Positions 23,740-36,800 of a stretch of DNA of 64,000 nt are shown here, piece after piece (the first letter of the stretch is position 1; each line of letters opens with the position of its first letter). The DNA lies in NCBI GenBank assembly GCA_002633005.1, contig NMRA01000053.1, forward strand, positions 780,741-844,740, given 5' to 3'. The position numbers and the translations under genes were made by a program. The DNA comes from Phoronis australis (taxonomy: Eukaryota; Phoronida; Phoronidae). The notes beneath the pieces were generated by a model. The model searched no databases. It was not told the DNA's origin and saw only the letters and a list, made by a program, of their open reading frames with translations.

Positions 23740-24821
23740 TTACATATTGGTGAACTCGTGCCCTTCATAATCTTTTAGAGACAATTTGTCCATACTTGAC
23801 TCTTCACCGCTACACACGTCACCTTGGTCTGAAGCCTCACAGCCAGCAGTGATGCTCTCCAGGGCACGAATTACCGACTGCAGCTCAAGCTCAGGGCTAT
23901 CTAGGTCAAGGTCGGAACTATGCAGGTCAAGGTCAGACATCTGTGGTAACTGGTGCGAAACTGGCGATTCGTGGTCAGAACTAATGCTCTTTAGATGGGA
24001 ATCATTGGACAGTTCATAAGGGACGTCCGCATTATTTAATAACAGTTGAGCATCCGTTACTTCTGCTGTAGTACCATTTGTGCAAGCAACATTGGATTTG
24101 ACAAATGATAATTGCGTTCCTGTTGCATCACAGGCATTCCAAGGCCTGGACTGTATATCATTATTTCTGACCTTAGGCAGAAAACTCAAGGCAGATGGAT
24201 TGTGAATGGATGCCAGCAAGTGATCAAAGTCATCCTCAGTCGTACTTGTTCCAAATTCCTCCACATCTTCTAGCTTTAACTGGATGTTCGATGGCTCAAC
24301 AAAGTCATCTTTTAAGTCTGGCAGTTCGAAATCACAACTAACACCGGCGCCCTCACACGTGTCATCAGTAAACTCCAAATTTTGACTATTTTCCTTGCAA
24401 AGCATCTTGAAGTCCTTGTTCTTGAACGACTGAGTCTTGTCATGTTCAGACGACACTAGGTTAGTCACGGACACATCTTTTATCAGGCCAAAAGTTGAAC
24501 ACCCCAATAAAGATACTTCATTTCCTAGAAGAAATTCCTGGTCATCTTCACACTTAGAGGCATCCACTTCACCTTCCAACATTTTGCCCAGCTCATCACA
24601 AACTGTCCCCAAATGGTCTAACATGTGATCACTATTGGTCTCTGTCATTGAAACTCCCAAATCTTGAGAATGTCCACTAGCGACGTCCGATGCCTTCAGT
24701 ACCCTACAAGCCGTACTATCTGTTGCGCCAATGTTGGCACTAGCACACAAACTACTGGGTTGTTCTTCAATATCATTATCATCATCTGCAGTCAAAAGTT
24801 GTTCAGCAGGCTCAGCCTCAG
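23740..24821 (-). CDS. ANKIB1: ANKIB1: last exon, acidic low-complexity tail
   Basis: One 1,082-nt exon, about 359 residues, rich in D, E, S and L with no folded domain I recognise. Near the end it has a short repeated pattern ([20 protein letters not shown]), then [11 protein letters not shown], and finishes EGHEFTNM. The splice acceptor is TTTTTCAG before CTGAGGCTGAG; the open frame continues upstream of it by chance. Human ANKIB1 also ends in a disordered acidic tail, but much shorter. Confidence 0.88.
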
Positions 24822-27800
24822 CTGAAAAACACATGTGATATTGGACGCTTTTGATACAGTAGAACGCTGATGTTGATTTTCTCATTCTTACGTAACACTG
24901 TAGCATAAGTTTGACACAAGCCCAAATGCGCAGAATTAATTGACGCATGTTTCATTCTCAAGTTTATATGAAGGCTTACTAAGTTTACCAGACGCACTAG
25001 ATGTGCACAATTAAGAAAATACGTATTAGACTTTTACAGGTGAGTAAAACAGCATATCGACTCTAATGCAGCATAATAATTACAAAAACTTTCTTTTCCA
25101 TGACTCTAGTTAAAGATGGGTTTGACGAGTGATTCAGATATTATAAATCCCAAAATACAACAGTTCCTACTATAATCACCATGCCCATGAACTCTATAAT
25201 TGCCAAGAGCGTGTATCAAGATGTGTCATTTCACCTATCGCTTCACTTAGAAACTTTACGTACCACAAAATTGCACAAGTCAATTGGTAAAGAATTATTG
25301 CCAAATGGTGCTTGTTAAACATGACCTGAATTTCGAAACAAAATAAAAATAATTTTCTCACAAAGCTTTCAGTTAATTTTTGAAACAATTTTCCATATCC
25401 TCCACCAACGAAATATCCGCCACAGTTGAATTACCAGAGAAAGTTAAAAGTAAAAACACGTACTAGAATGGACACCTTTAGATAGACAAGACTCATAATA
25501 GACTTTTAACAGGAAATGGCCAAGGAAAGAGTATTTCTACAACAAAACAGAGGAAGTGGCAATGTGCCTCATGTCTAGCAGCTTACTTTGATATGATAAG
25601 CGTGACATCTCAAGAGCACGCTGGAAATCTGGGTCAAACTCCTCCAAAGAGTCCAGGTTTTCATCATCAAACATCAGATTGGGAAAGTGGGCGGAGCTTG
25701 TGTCTATGGGAGATGGTTTCCATGGTGCACTGGTTGAGTGACTAGAAAACGACATGACAATCGTCACGAAATTTATCAGGAATTCCTTCACAAAAATTAA
25801 ACATAAGTTCACTACAGAACACGGATGACTATTAGAAACCTAGAAACTTTAGTATTGGCCAAAACGGGTAGTTCAGCCTCATTCCAGCCTTCAGCGCGCA
25901 GTCGGCTGCTTTGTGTAAGTCAAATACAACAGAATAAACTTCCTGACTGTATTAATGTCCTTGTTTAGAAAGTCACATGAGCTGACTGACCTGATAGTTG
26001 TCGCTCAATGGTGTGCATCTACTACAAACTAATACCCACATATTCTACACGGACAGTTAGAATCTATTACATGTTTTGCCATTATCTAATGGACATCAAC
26101 ATGGAATTAAAATCAAAAGACAATTACTATGATGAGAGGACCAATCTGTGTCCTTGTTGTGAGGGCAAGTCTTCGTTACTAAGTTACTAGACGTCTCCGC
26201 TATGGTGCTAGGCTAATTGGTAGTTTTCGACCATTTAAACCACAAGTCAACTTCTGACAAATAAACTTTTACGCAAAATAACTGAAATCGGTAGATGTGT
26301 CTATCAAAGACTATTACCCATCGCCTCCACCACTGATAGAAGTCATATCTCTAATCAACTGCAGGCGAGACATCTCCAGGGCTCTTAGCAGGTCCACTTG
26401 ATAATCAGTCACAAAATCACTAGGCAACATATTCTCTGGAATAACAAATGATGAATGTAATTTAACACTAGTAATCTGTAAACAATTTTACATAAGTTGG
26501 ACAACGGCAGCGGTAGCAATCTAATAAGACTGATGAACGAGTTGGAAAGCGAAAATGAAAATTTTATTCATTGCTACAAAGGAGCTCACCTAACTACAAA
26601 GGTATGGTCAATGAGTCTTTAAAATTGCCAGTAACAGACGCACAATGCCTTTCAATATTTCACAGTCTGTGGTGAAAAAATCTCCAGGATTGTATATTGA
26701 AAGCTCTCACTAAGATACTTCTAAGTTAGAGCAACCTGAGCATGTGTAACTTTTGTCTTCTTTTTCCATTACAAAATAACTTGAAGTGACATCCACTTTA
26801 CTTCACTGGTAAGCTAAACATTATCCAACACTACCCCAATGTCACCTCCTCCCACCTGCCCTCTCAACTTCCACCTCAGACAGACAGACATCATTATTTT
26901 ATTCTAAAATACCAAGATCCACCCTCCAGGCCTCAGTGACTCTCACCTTCTCTTTCCGCCATTTCCACGCGATCGGTCCTCAGACACCGCAGGCTGCAGT
27001 GCTCGTGTAATTCACCCGTACGAGGGTTACGTGCCCGCGGTTTGTCACAGCCACGGCGATGACACACATCTGTTGCAATAATAACTCAATTAACACACTA
27101 CAGTCAAAATACACCTCAGGAGTTTTTAATTATCCATAGTACTAGACCATGATTTAAGTATTACTATCAAGAATTGCCGTCATAATAACTGAGCATTGCT
27201 TCCACAAAACACTATAATTGGCAAAATGAGGTAACAACAAACGCATTCCAAAATAATATGAGATTTTCACAAAGTCTCAAAAATTTTTTTCACTTAATTC
27301 AATTGAAAGTGGGTGCAATAGATAGTCTTTTTAGTTGTGATGTCATTTCAAAATTTACTTTGGCAAAATGAGCTTTTAATTAGCTGTAATTAACGTTTGA
27401 AAACTCACGTTCCATGTGACAAAGGGCATTTCTCACATGGAACATTGCATTCTCACATGTGACATTTGAATGTTCCATGTGAGATTTTTTGAGTTGTGCC
27501 ATGTTACAAATAGAAATGGTACATGGCACAAACACTATATTTGTGACATGGGCTTTTCATAGCACAATGATATAATGAATTTTAGGAGAAATTTTTGCAT
27601 TTAGTCAATAAAAATNNNNNNNNNNNNNNNNNNNNNNNNNNNNNNNNNNNNNNNNNNNNNNNNNNNNNNNNNNNNNNNNNNNNNNNNNNNNNNNNAAAAC
27701 TAAAATTGCCACTAGGGGGCACACCGGTAGTCGGATCCGTCCGAAAGTTCGCACATGCCGTCCCATTCATAAATGGAACATATGTGCCAAATTTCATGAA

Positions 27801-30800
27801 CGTATGTCAAAGGGTTTTGGAGATAGAGCAGCGGACGCCGGACGCCGGACGGACGCCGCCCGGACGGACGGACGGACGGACGGACGGACGGACGGACGGA
27901 CAGAGATGACGGCATAATGAGTCCACATATAAATATGTGGGCGCATAAAAAGGTATGGACAATGAGGCTTTAAAATTGCCAGTAACAGACGCACAATGCC
28001 TTTCAATATTTCACAGTCTGTGGTGAAAAAATCCCCAGGATTGAAAATTGAAAGCTCTCACTAAGATACTTTTGTAGCACTAAGTACTTTTGTAGCACTA
28101 AGTTAGAGCAACCTGAGTATGTGTAACTTTTGTCTTCTTTTTCCATCACAAAATAACTTGAAGTGACATCCATTTTACTTCACTGGTAAGTTAAACATCA
28201 TCCAACACTCCCCAATGTCACCTACTCCCACCTGCCCTCTCAACTTCCACCTCAGACAGACAAACATTATTTTATTCTAAAATACCAAGATCCACCCTCC
28301 AGGCCTCAGTGACTCTTACCTTCTCTTTCCGCCATTTCCACGCGATCGGTCCTCAGACACCGCAGGCTGCAGTGCTCGTGTAACTCACCCGTACGAGGGT
28401 TACGTGCCCGCGGTTTGTCACAGCCACGGCGATGACACACATCTATTGCAATAATAACTCAGTTAACACACTACACTCAAAATACACCACAGGAGTTCTT
28501 AATTATCCATAGTACTAGACCATGATTTAATTATTACTTTCAAGAATTCCCGTCATAATAACTGAGCATTGCTTACACAAAACACTATAATTGGCAAAAA
28601 TGAGGTAACAATAATTCCCTGCTCTTAACTTTACATCTATCACATCCATCAAAAAAGCAGGCATCTACCATACACGAACGATGGTTACAAATGACCGAGT
28701 CAGATTACTTTAAGCATACTGTCATGTCAAGCTCAGCTGCAATATTGGACCTAAGGCCACTCTGATAACAGTACCAGCCTTGACAATATAGCAATCAAAG
28801 CATACAGCGGAATGTTTGGAAGTTTTCAATAAATTTGTTTAAAACGGGCAACTGAATTCAAAGCAAGAAGAAAAACACAGTTCATAGCATGGTGATACAG
28901 CTACAAGAAAGTTAAATTTTATTCACCTGCAGAAGACAAACAATCCATACAAAGAAATCGAATGTGCACCAACTTGTAAATTGCTCTTACCCAAAACACT
29001 ATCCTCTTGTGGTGACCCAGACTTGTGCGACTCACTGTCTGAGTCATCACTTTCCACTGGCCAATCAAGAATGGCCTCCAAGTTGGCATGGCGACCAGTG
29101 CGTGGATCGCGTGCCCAGGGCTGTCGTGCTGTGTCGTGGTCGGACATGCTTTCCAATATGGACTTCCTTAGATCTTCCTGTGCAGGGAAATTAAGATTTG
29201 ATCACACACATTGGATAGTATTGAAAGACACAGTGCAACTGAAACAGCTGTGCATAACTTCCTGTATTATTATCCAAGTCGCAGGTACTTTCTTTCCCTT
29301 TACCTGCGCAATGTCAAGTAGTTTCAAATAAAATAATCAACAACAACATTTTACAAGTTTTTGCGAGAGCAAATTAACTAATTAATACATTAATAGCAAA
29401 ATGTGGGATATTCAAGTCCATAACTCAAAATGGAGATGATGCAATTTGAGGGTTTTCAGAGACTACACCAAACACGCTATTATTACAGACTTGAATAAAA
29501 TATTACCCATTCACGCTATATGGGCAATAAACATGTTAATTAGGTCTGGACTGTTAATAGAGGAACTACCTTTAGGGAATTAGCAAGAAGCCTTGATAAC
29601 GGTGAGAATTGCAAACTCTTCAATCAACAGCATGGTGTGAAATTTTATTTCGGGGGGAAAAATTTGTGATGCTGCAACTGATTGAAAGAATGCTCGACTG
29701 TGGAGAATGCATTTGCACTGGAAGACATTTAAGAGACTCATCGCGCAAGATAGGCCAGTCATCGAACGATGGCGACCCACCGTAAACTGAGATGATAAAG
29801 TAATGTGCAAAATCGTTTAAAATGTAGTCATTTTTAAAACTAGACACAACTTTGAGGGCTACTGGCTGATGCAAATTTAAGAATAAAAATGTTTAAGATA
29901 ACAATTATCTTTTATTTACACACACAATCAAAGCACCCACTTTGGTCACTTTCACTTCTGAACGATCTAATCTACACCAACATTAAAAAGCCCGCAGACG
30001 ATTGTCCTCGCAAACAAATCGCTCACCTCTTACGTAGATCGTTTTGTGTGGATTTACTCAATATCCATGGAGTTTCACTGTTTTCATGAAAATTCAACTC
30101 AAGCTTATTCTCTTCAGAGACTGAAGTTTGTATATTTATTTAGAAATTATCAGACAGTGTAACCTGTATTTTCAACAGATAACTTTGGGAACAAAGAAAA
30201 ACAGTTTACATCAGTGATCTCTGCCCAAACTTAAAGTTATTCCCAATTAATAAAAAATCAATTTACTAAAAAAATTGAACAAATAATTCAAGCCCTATCC
30301 ATCCAATCAAGAAACAGGTAACATGGAATTCACTCACGGTGATTTCGTAGGTGAACCTCTTGCGACCTCTTGGCGAGAACTCAGCTGGGACAAGGCCCTT
30401 GGCAATGGAGGTGACAAATTCTCGTCGCTTACGGCTGACAAGCTGGGCAGTCTGTATAATCCGGCTACGTGGCGTACGGAGATATGGACGGGCAATCATC
30501 TCAGACAGGTTCTCTGTACACTCTTCAAGCTCAGTCTGCAAGATGAGCACATGAGGATAAGATGACCACATGACCACATGAGGATAAGATGACCACATGA
30601 GGATACTTGGAGTTTCAGAGAGAGAGAGTGTATATGAAGCTAAACAGCACTGTCATATCTTCAACAATCGATACCAAATTCTGACGACGCCAGCTCTCAA
30701 CAACCAAGTTGACGTACAAGACTGAAGTTGTTACCTGCATTGATTCAAACACTTGTTTCTTGATTCCTTCATCTTCCAAGTAGAAGCCGTAAACGTAGGA

Positions 30801-33800
30801 ACACTTCAACACCTGCCTGGCCTTCAACAGCTGCTGTATGGCTTCTTCAACAAACACCACTTCACTGGAGACTAGAAGAACATGAGATCCACATAACCAG
30901 GGTGAAGATAACTGGTGATGAACACTGTATGAAGCTCACAATATTAACAAACACCAAAACTGGTCCCCAGCTCTAATCTTTGAACTTGAAATCAAACTTA
31001 AAAAATTACAGGCTTGGAATGACCAATGATAAAAAAGGGGAAAATTTCCAGGTGAAGTATCATACCACAAATAAAAAGGCTTGTGTGATAGAAATATTTT
31101 TGTGTAGTTGTAAAATTTAACTGAAACAAACGTTTTTGCATGAATAAAGTCAAAACAATGATAAACAAGAGCAACGCAGAGCGTTGAAATGCGCCCACAA
31201 TTGCACCGCATATGGTATCCTTCTAGGGTTGTTTATCGGTACCATAAAGTGGCCAGTAGAGGGCATATATGTAGTATGTTGTACTTTGCAAAATGGAAAG
31301 GCATGGTCCTTGTCTCCTCAATAGGCTAGGGGCAAAATGTGAGTGATCTTCATAATAGAAGCACATCCTATACACCAGTTGCTTAAAGCACCACAGAAAC
31401 ATAGAATTAAAAACAAATTTACCAACATACAAGATTAGCACAGCATTAGAATGCCAGAAACAAATTTCTACTTGGAACTTTTCCTTCATAGTCACGAAGT
31501 AACACAAAGTACACACCTGAAGAAAATACAGAGGTCAATGTAAAATTGCCACTAGAGGCAAATACTAAAATTGCCACTAGAGGAATACCGATAGTCAGAA
31601 TCATCCTAAAGTCGTCATCGTCCGTTGTCAACATCACATAAATACACTCGCTAAATTTAGTAAAGATCCTGCAAACGGTTTGGGAGATACAGCCATGGGC
31701 GCAAAAAAAAACAAAACTACCACTAGGAGGCGCCACAGTAGTCCAAATCATCTGAAAATCATTGTCAGCTGTCTTCCTTATAGTAAGCACATACACGCCA
31801 ATTTTCACAATCATCCTTTGAGCGGTTTGGTTGATAGAGGGGTGGACGCAAAAATACAGACTCGAAAACAGTAAAAATGGCCACTAGGTGGCGCAAACTA
31901 CGTCGAATCCATCTGAAAACAGTAGGATAGCGTCATCTCACTAATAGGTGCCTACATACCAAATTTCATGAAAATCCGTTCAATACTTTTGAAGATACAA
32001 AGGTAAGCGTAAAAAACTAAAATTGCCACTAGGGGGCACACCGGTAGTCGGATCCGTCCGAAAGTTCGCACATGTCGTCCCATTCATGAATGGAACATAT
32101 GTGCCAAATTTCATGAACGTATGTCAAAGGGTTTTGGAGATAGAGCAGCGGACGCCGGATGGACGCCGCCCGGACGGACGGACAGAGATGACGGCATAAT
32201 GCGTCTACATATAAATATGTGGGCGCATAAAAAGAGATGAAAAAGAGGAAACTGGAAATCAAATAAGAGGCAATCAAAACCAAAAAAGAGGAAATCCTTT
32301 TAAAAGAGGAAAATTACAAAGCTGAAAATATTTTTGCCATTTTCTATTCTACATTTGTGTCAAGTCATGATTAGTGTCCACTATTCTATGCTCAAGTGCA
32401 TAAGTGTCTTATTTTAGTTTCCACTTGATGACTCCAGAATTAAGGCTAACAATTCGACCTTGAAGACAAAATTTTGAGTTTTTACTTGTCTAAGAAAGCT
32501 CAAGATTTTACTTGAGTTTGTAACTTGAATCATGTGAAAACATTGACCGGAACATCATAACGTACTTGAAAATAAAACAATAGATATCTAATATATGTTC
32601 GCACAAAAAAGAAGGAAAATGTTAACTACAACATAAGAATTCAATTTTGAGTACAAAGATTAGACCCCCGACTGATGACGAAGTCTGCCTGAAACTCTGA
32701 ACATCAAATTTGCTGAACCGGAGTTTGGCAACTAAGATGGTTAAAGCTCAAATTGAACCGATTTTTTGTATATCATCAAAACTAACCATGATCTTTGAAA
32801 TCTTTGATTCAAGTTCCAATAGCCCAGTCACTGGTCCTTGCATTCTCTAACATTCTCTAATAAAGCCACACACACACTGATCAAAATGAAGAGTCACATA
32901 CCAAAACTTAAATGAAAACCAGCAAATGCGTTCACCCAGTTTCAGCAACGTTACTGTCAAAATAGTGAAGAAAGCTGTTTAAAGTTCACTATTTAAAATC
33001 ATTAGCAAATTAGCTGCTACTGGACTTTCACTGCGAAATTTCATTTATTTTTGAGATAATGTTGACCAATGAATTCTTTACAAAACTAGTCTACAATCTT
33101 TGAACAAAAGTACAATAACACTCTCCCTACCAGACTGTTCACACGAGTGCACTGCCCTGGCCAGTTCCATCATTTTGTTCTTGGCAGTACTGAGCAGAGG
33201 AACCTCCAGCTGAAATGAGGTTGAGATGAAAGAGGTCACAAGACCCTAAGCACAAAAGTCAAACTTGAGCTGACAGGAAATAAACCGCATTGAAATCACC
33301 TGACACAGCACCAAGAGCTCCATGAATCTAACAATTAGAATTTACTTCCAAGCAGTTGAAAACATATTATAACTATAAATTAATAATAGATTTCACAATA
33401 AACATAAACGGGCAAAATATAGATAATAGATACTAATAACAAAACTAATACTTTTGAAACACTAAGTTTCTCTTATTTACATAGCACGGTGAAAACTACA
33501 AAACCTCAACTGACAATAACGCAACCAGTCTCGTACACACCTTGTAGCTATTCTCGTGGTTCTTAAACCTTGTGTAATAATGCACAAATTTCTTTCTCTC
33601 TTGCAACTCTGCATTCTTTTGCTGAGCCTACAATCAAATGAAAAAATTAATGTAATTCGAGGCATGTCTATCTGTGCTCGATCCCTTCAATTGTTCTTCA
33701 AATATCAAAAGAGCTCTCTGTTAGTTTCCCAACATAAGTGTGAAGTTAAAAGCTGAGCAACAACTGCAAAAACAAAAGCAGGTGTAGTAAAAATTTCTTT

Positions 33801-36800
33801 AAAAAGCCACAGACAGAAAGTCTTCATCTTCAAGAACTTAACAACTGACCAACACACAACGAACTCATGGCAAAGATCACTATCAATTATTCTCCTTTTA
33901 CACTAAATGTACATAATCTTACACATGTCCAGGGTAAAAACCTGAGTGTAAAGTATTTGTCTTCCCTTAGTCAGGTCACTGGAATACACAGTCAATGCTT
34001 GGTTTTGTGAACCTGGCATGTTGTAGTGATATCTGTTCTAGCGAAAGAGACATCTATTGCTAAACACATCATCACTGAGACAACGAGCGATCTAGAATGC
34101 CTAACCACCAAGTTCTCTTTCAAATTCAGTAACAAATTATATTTTCATGAATTACAGGTTGTTCATAACATTTCAGTCAATAATAATGAAATATTTCGGT
34201 TATGAAATCGCACCCTGCATGATGTGTCTTGGACATAATGGAAGCCTTGCCAAACTTGCCTAGCAGTCATCACAGACCTACCTTTTTGGGTATTGAAACG
34301 CAATGTGTCATATATAAATAACTGTTGCAGTACATGTAAAGTGCAACCTTATGGGCATAACTGTCATTTACACTAAATGTATTATCTGAAGAATGTTCGA
34401 GAACGTAATTTACAACTGTTAGACTAAGATCATCACAACACTACGTAAACATGCGTACCTCAGCAACCTGAGACTCCATCTCCGACTCTACTTTCTTGGA
34501 CACTTCATAGCGATTACAGCGAAAGTACCCCCCTGTAGCAGAGCTGTGCTTTTTCCACTGTTCCAAGCAGATCCAACAAAAGTCATGCTTGCACTAAAAA
34601 TAAAAAGCAAATTTGATCTTTCATAAAAATTGAGGAAACTGTTGACACCATCTAAAGGTCAGTAACGAAATTCTCCACGACAGTCCTAGTCACAGTAGTA
34701 CAACCCTCAGTGGGAGACTTTCAGGAAACAATGGGGACTGATCACGTGGTACCATCGACTCTTATCCCCACCTGGCTGTTACAGGAGGTACTGTTCATCA
34801 CTGCGGGTGGCATAGGGGAACACTTGGCTTCGCAAAATAACATTTTTGCTTTTTCAAGTATACAATGTATCAGACTTGGAATTCTCTAGTAATGTCCCAA
34901 ACGCGCTCAAGAATTAACATTATTGGTGGTCATGCTTTCTTGAGTACTACTTGGAGAACTGAAAATTGCTCAAGATTCCGAGTTCATTTTGGCAGCATTA
35001 GTTAAGAAAAACCGACTATTGGTAATTGTTTTGCATATACTTCAATTGCAATGTGACCAAGCCATAACATCAACGACAACTGTTAAAAGTGTTTCAAGGA
35101 CAGAACTACATATGCTTTACAGATCTCCACATCACAGCAAAATTGTAACCGATAACAATAGTGGGAACAGCTACCAGATCACACAATCACAAACACAACA
35201 CCACTTAACAAGAGAGCTTATAAGACCACACCTGGTATAGTAACCCTGCGGGTGATTGTTCTCACCTTGGAGCACTTCATATGGTTGCACCCCTCGTTCT
35301 TCTGAATGGGGGACTTACAGTTGGGACATGGCTTGGAGTTGGTGACCAGCCACAGGCAGTTGGCTGCACTCTCTGATTGTTTCTCTACAGACCCCACTGC
35401 AGGAGACAGATGGACAAAAATAAATCGTTTCCAGTACATTGTCAAAACATAAACATTCAAGTCGAAGTGGTATGTTTCCATAATTTTTCAAATTAATTCC
35501 CAGAAACAACGTTGAATTACTTAAGGCAGTGACAATTCACTATATGGCACAAAATATAAATACTAAAATATAACTTCATCATATCAAACCTACATTTCTA
35601 CCTGTTTTGCTGGCTAAAAGACAAAAGTAGCACCAGGCCTTTAACTCTCATAAAATCAGTCTCACAAAATTCCTTACGTACTTCCATTACCCATAAGAAC
35701 ATGGGAACCATCAGCGACTCAAAAAAGTTTACAGGGATGGATAACTCTTCAAACATTGCATTGCATTGCATGTGACTTGGGTTGGTAATGAAAAGGCAAT
35801 CCCTACACGGTAAAGAAAATTATGAGAACGATTTTATGATAGGAAAAGGCCTAATCCAATTGTAATTTTTGCCAGCACAGCAGGGTGAGATGAAACTTTA
35901 AATTGACTAATAATACTCTACAAGCTAGATAGAGGGCACTGATGTTTCAATTGATGTCTTGAAGAAAACGTGTATAAAACATTGCAAAGAATCATTTCAA
36001 ATATTAACCATTTTCCCACAAACTCGGGAATAAAGCTAATTGTATGGAATTGATCAGTTTACAACCCAACATAAATTTGATAAGGACTTAGTCTTCAATC
36101 CATATACCTAGTGATGGCAGAAATTGTACTTACACTGCTCAATCCTGACTTCTGCAATACGTGTCTGCCATGTTACCCAACACTCACAGCTGCATGGCTC
36201 ATGTGAGTCACCCAAGCAGTCCCTGGAAATGAGAATGTCACGCATCAAAAGATTACAAGTGTCCATCAACATCAATTTTTTAATAACAAAAATCAAATAA
36301 CATCTGTAATTTCCGTCTAGCACTAAATTGACTTGCAACACAGTATAATGCACTGCATTGTCTGTTACAATGTAATATACAAAGGAGTGTAGCAGCTAAT
36401 TAGAAAAGTTACTATAATGTGTACTCCGGGTATGTAAATATGTAATTATGCACGTTCAACTGTGCTGTGGGCCTATGACCTTTGAGTGCTTCAATAAAGT
36501 CATTATTATTATTATCATTATTAGAAAAGTTACTAGCCAATTCTTTCATTAACCTCTGGTCCATGACACAGTCTTAGTATTCAAATTTACTACCTCATTT
36601 CATTTTCTGAAACTTGGAATCCCATTCTGAATTTTAATTTGCAGAATGGTTAAAGGATGACAATAGTGAGTTTACTTGTAATAATAATAATAAAGCAAGC
36701 AATAGTCACTTAAAGGCGTCTCACATTTAGTGACATAGTTTAATGCCCGTCATTCATTGGATTAAAACTAGCTCTCAAAATGCAGAACTCATGTGACAAT

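Noticed and set aside
27861-27902. (GGAC)n tract as a CRISPR-like or regulatory array
   Set aside because: Plain tetranucleotide microsatellite within a dispersed repeat; no spacers.
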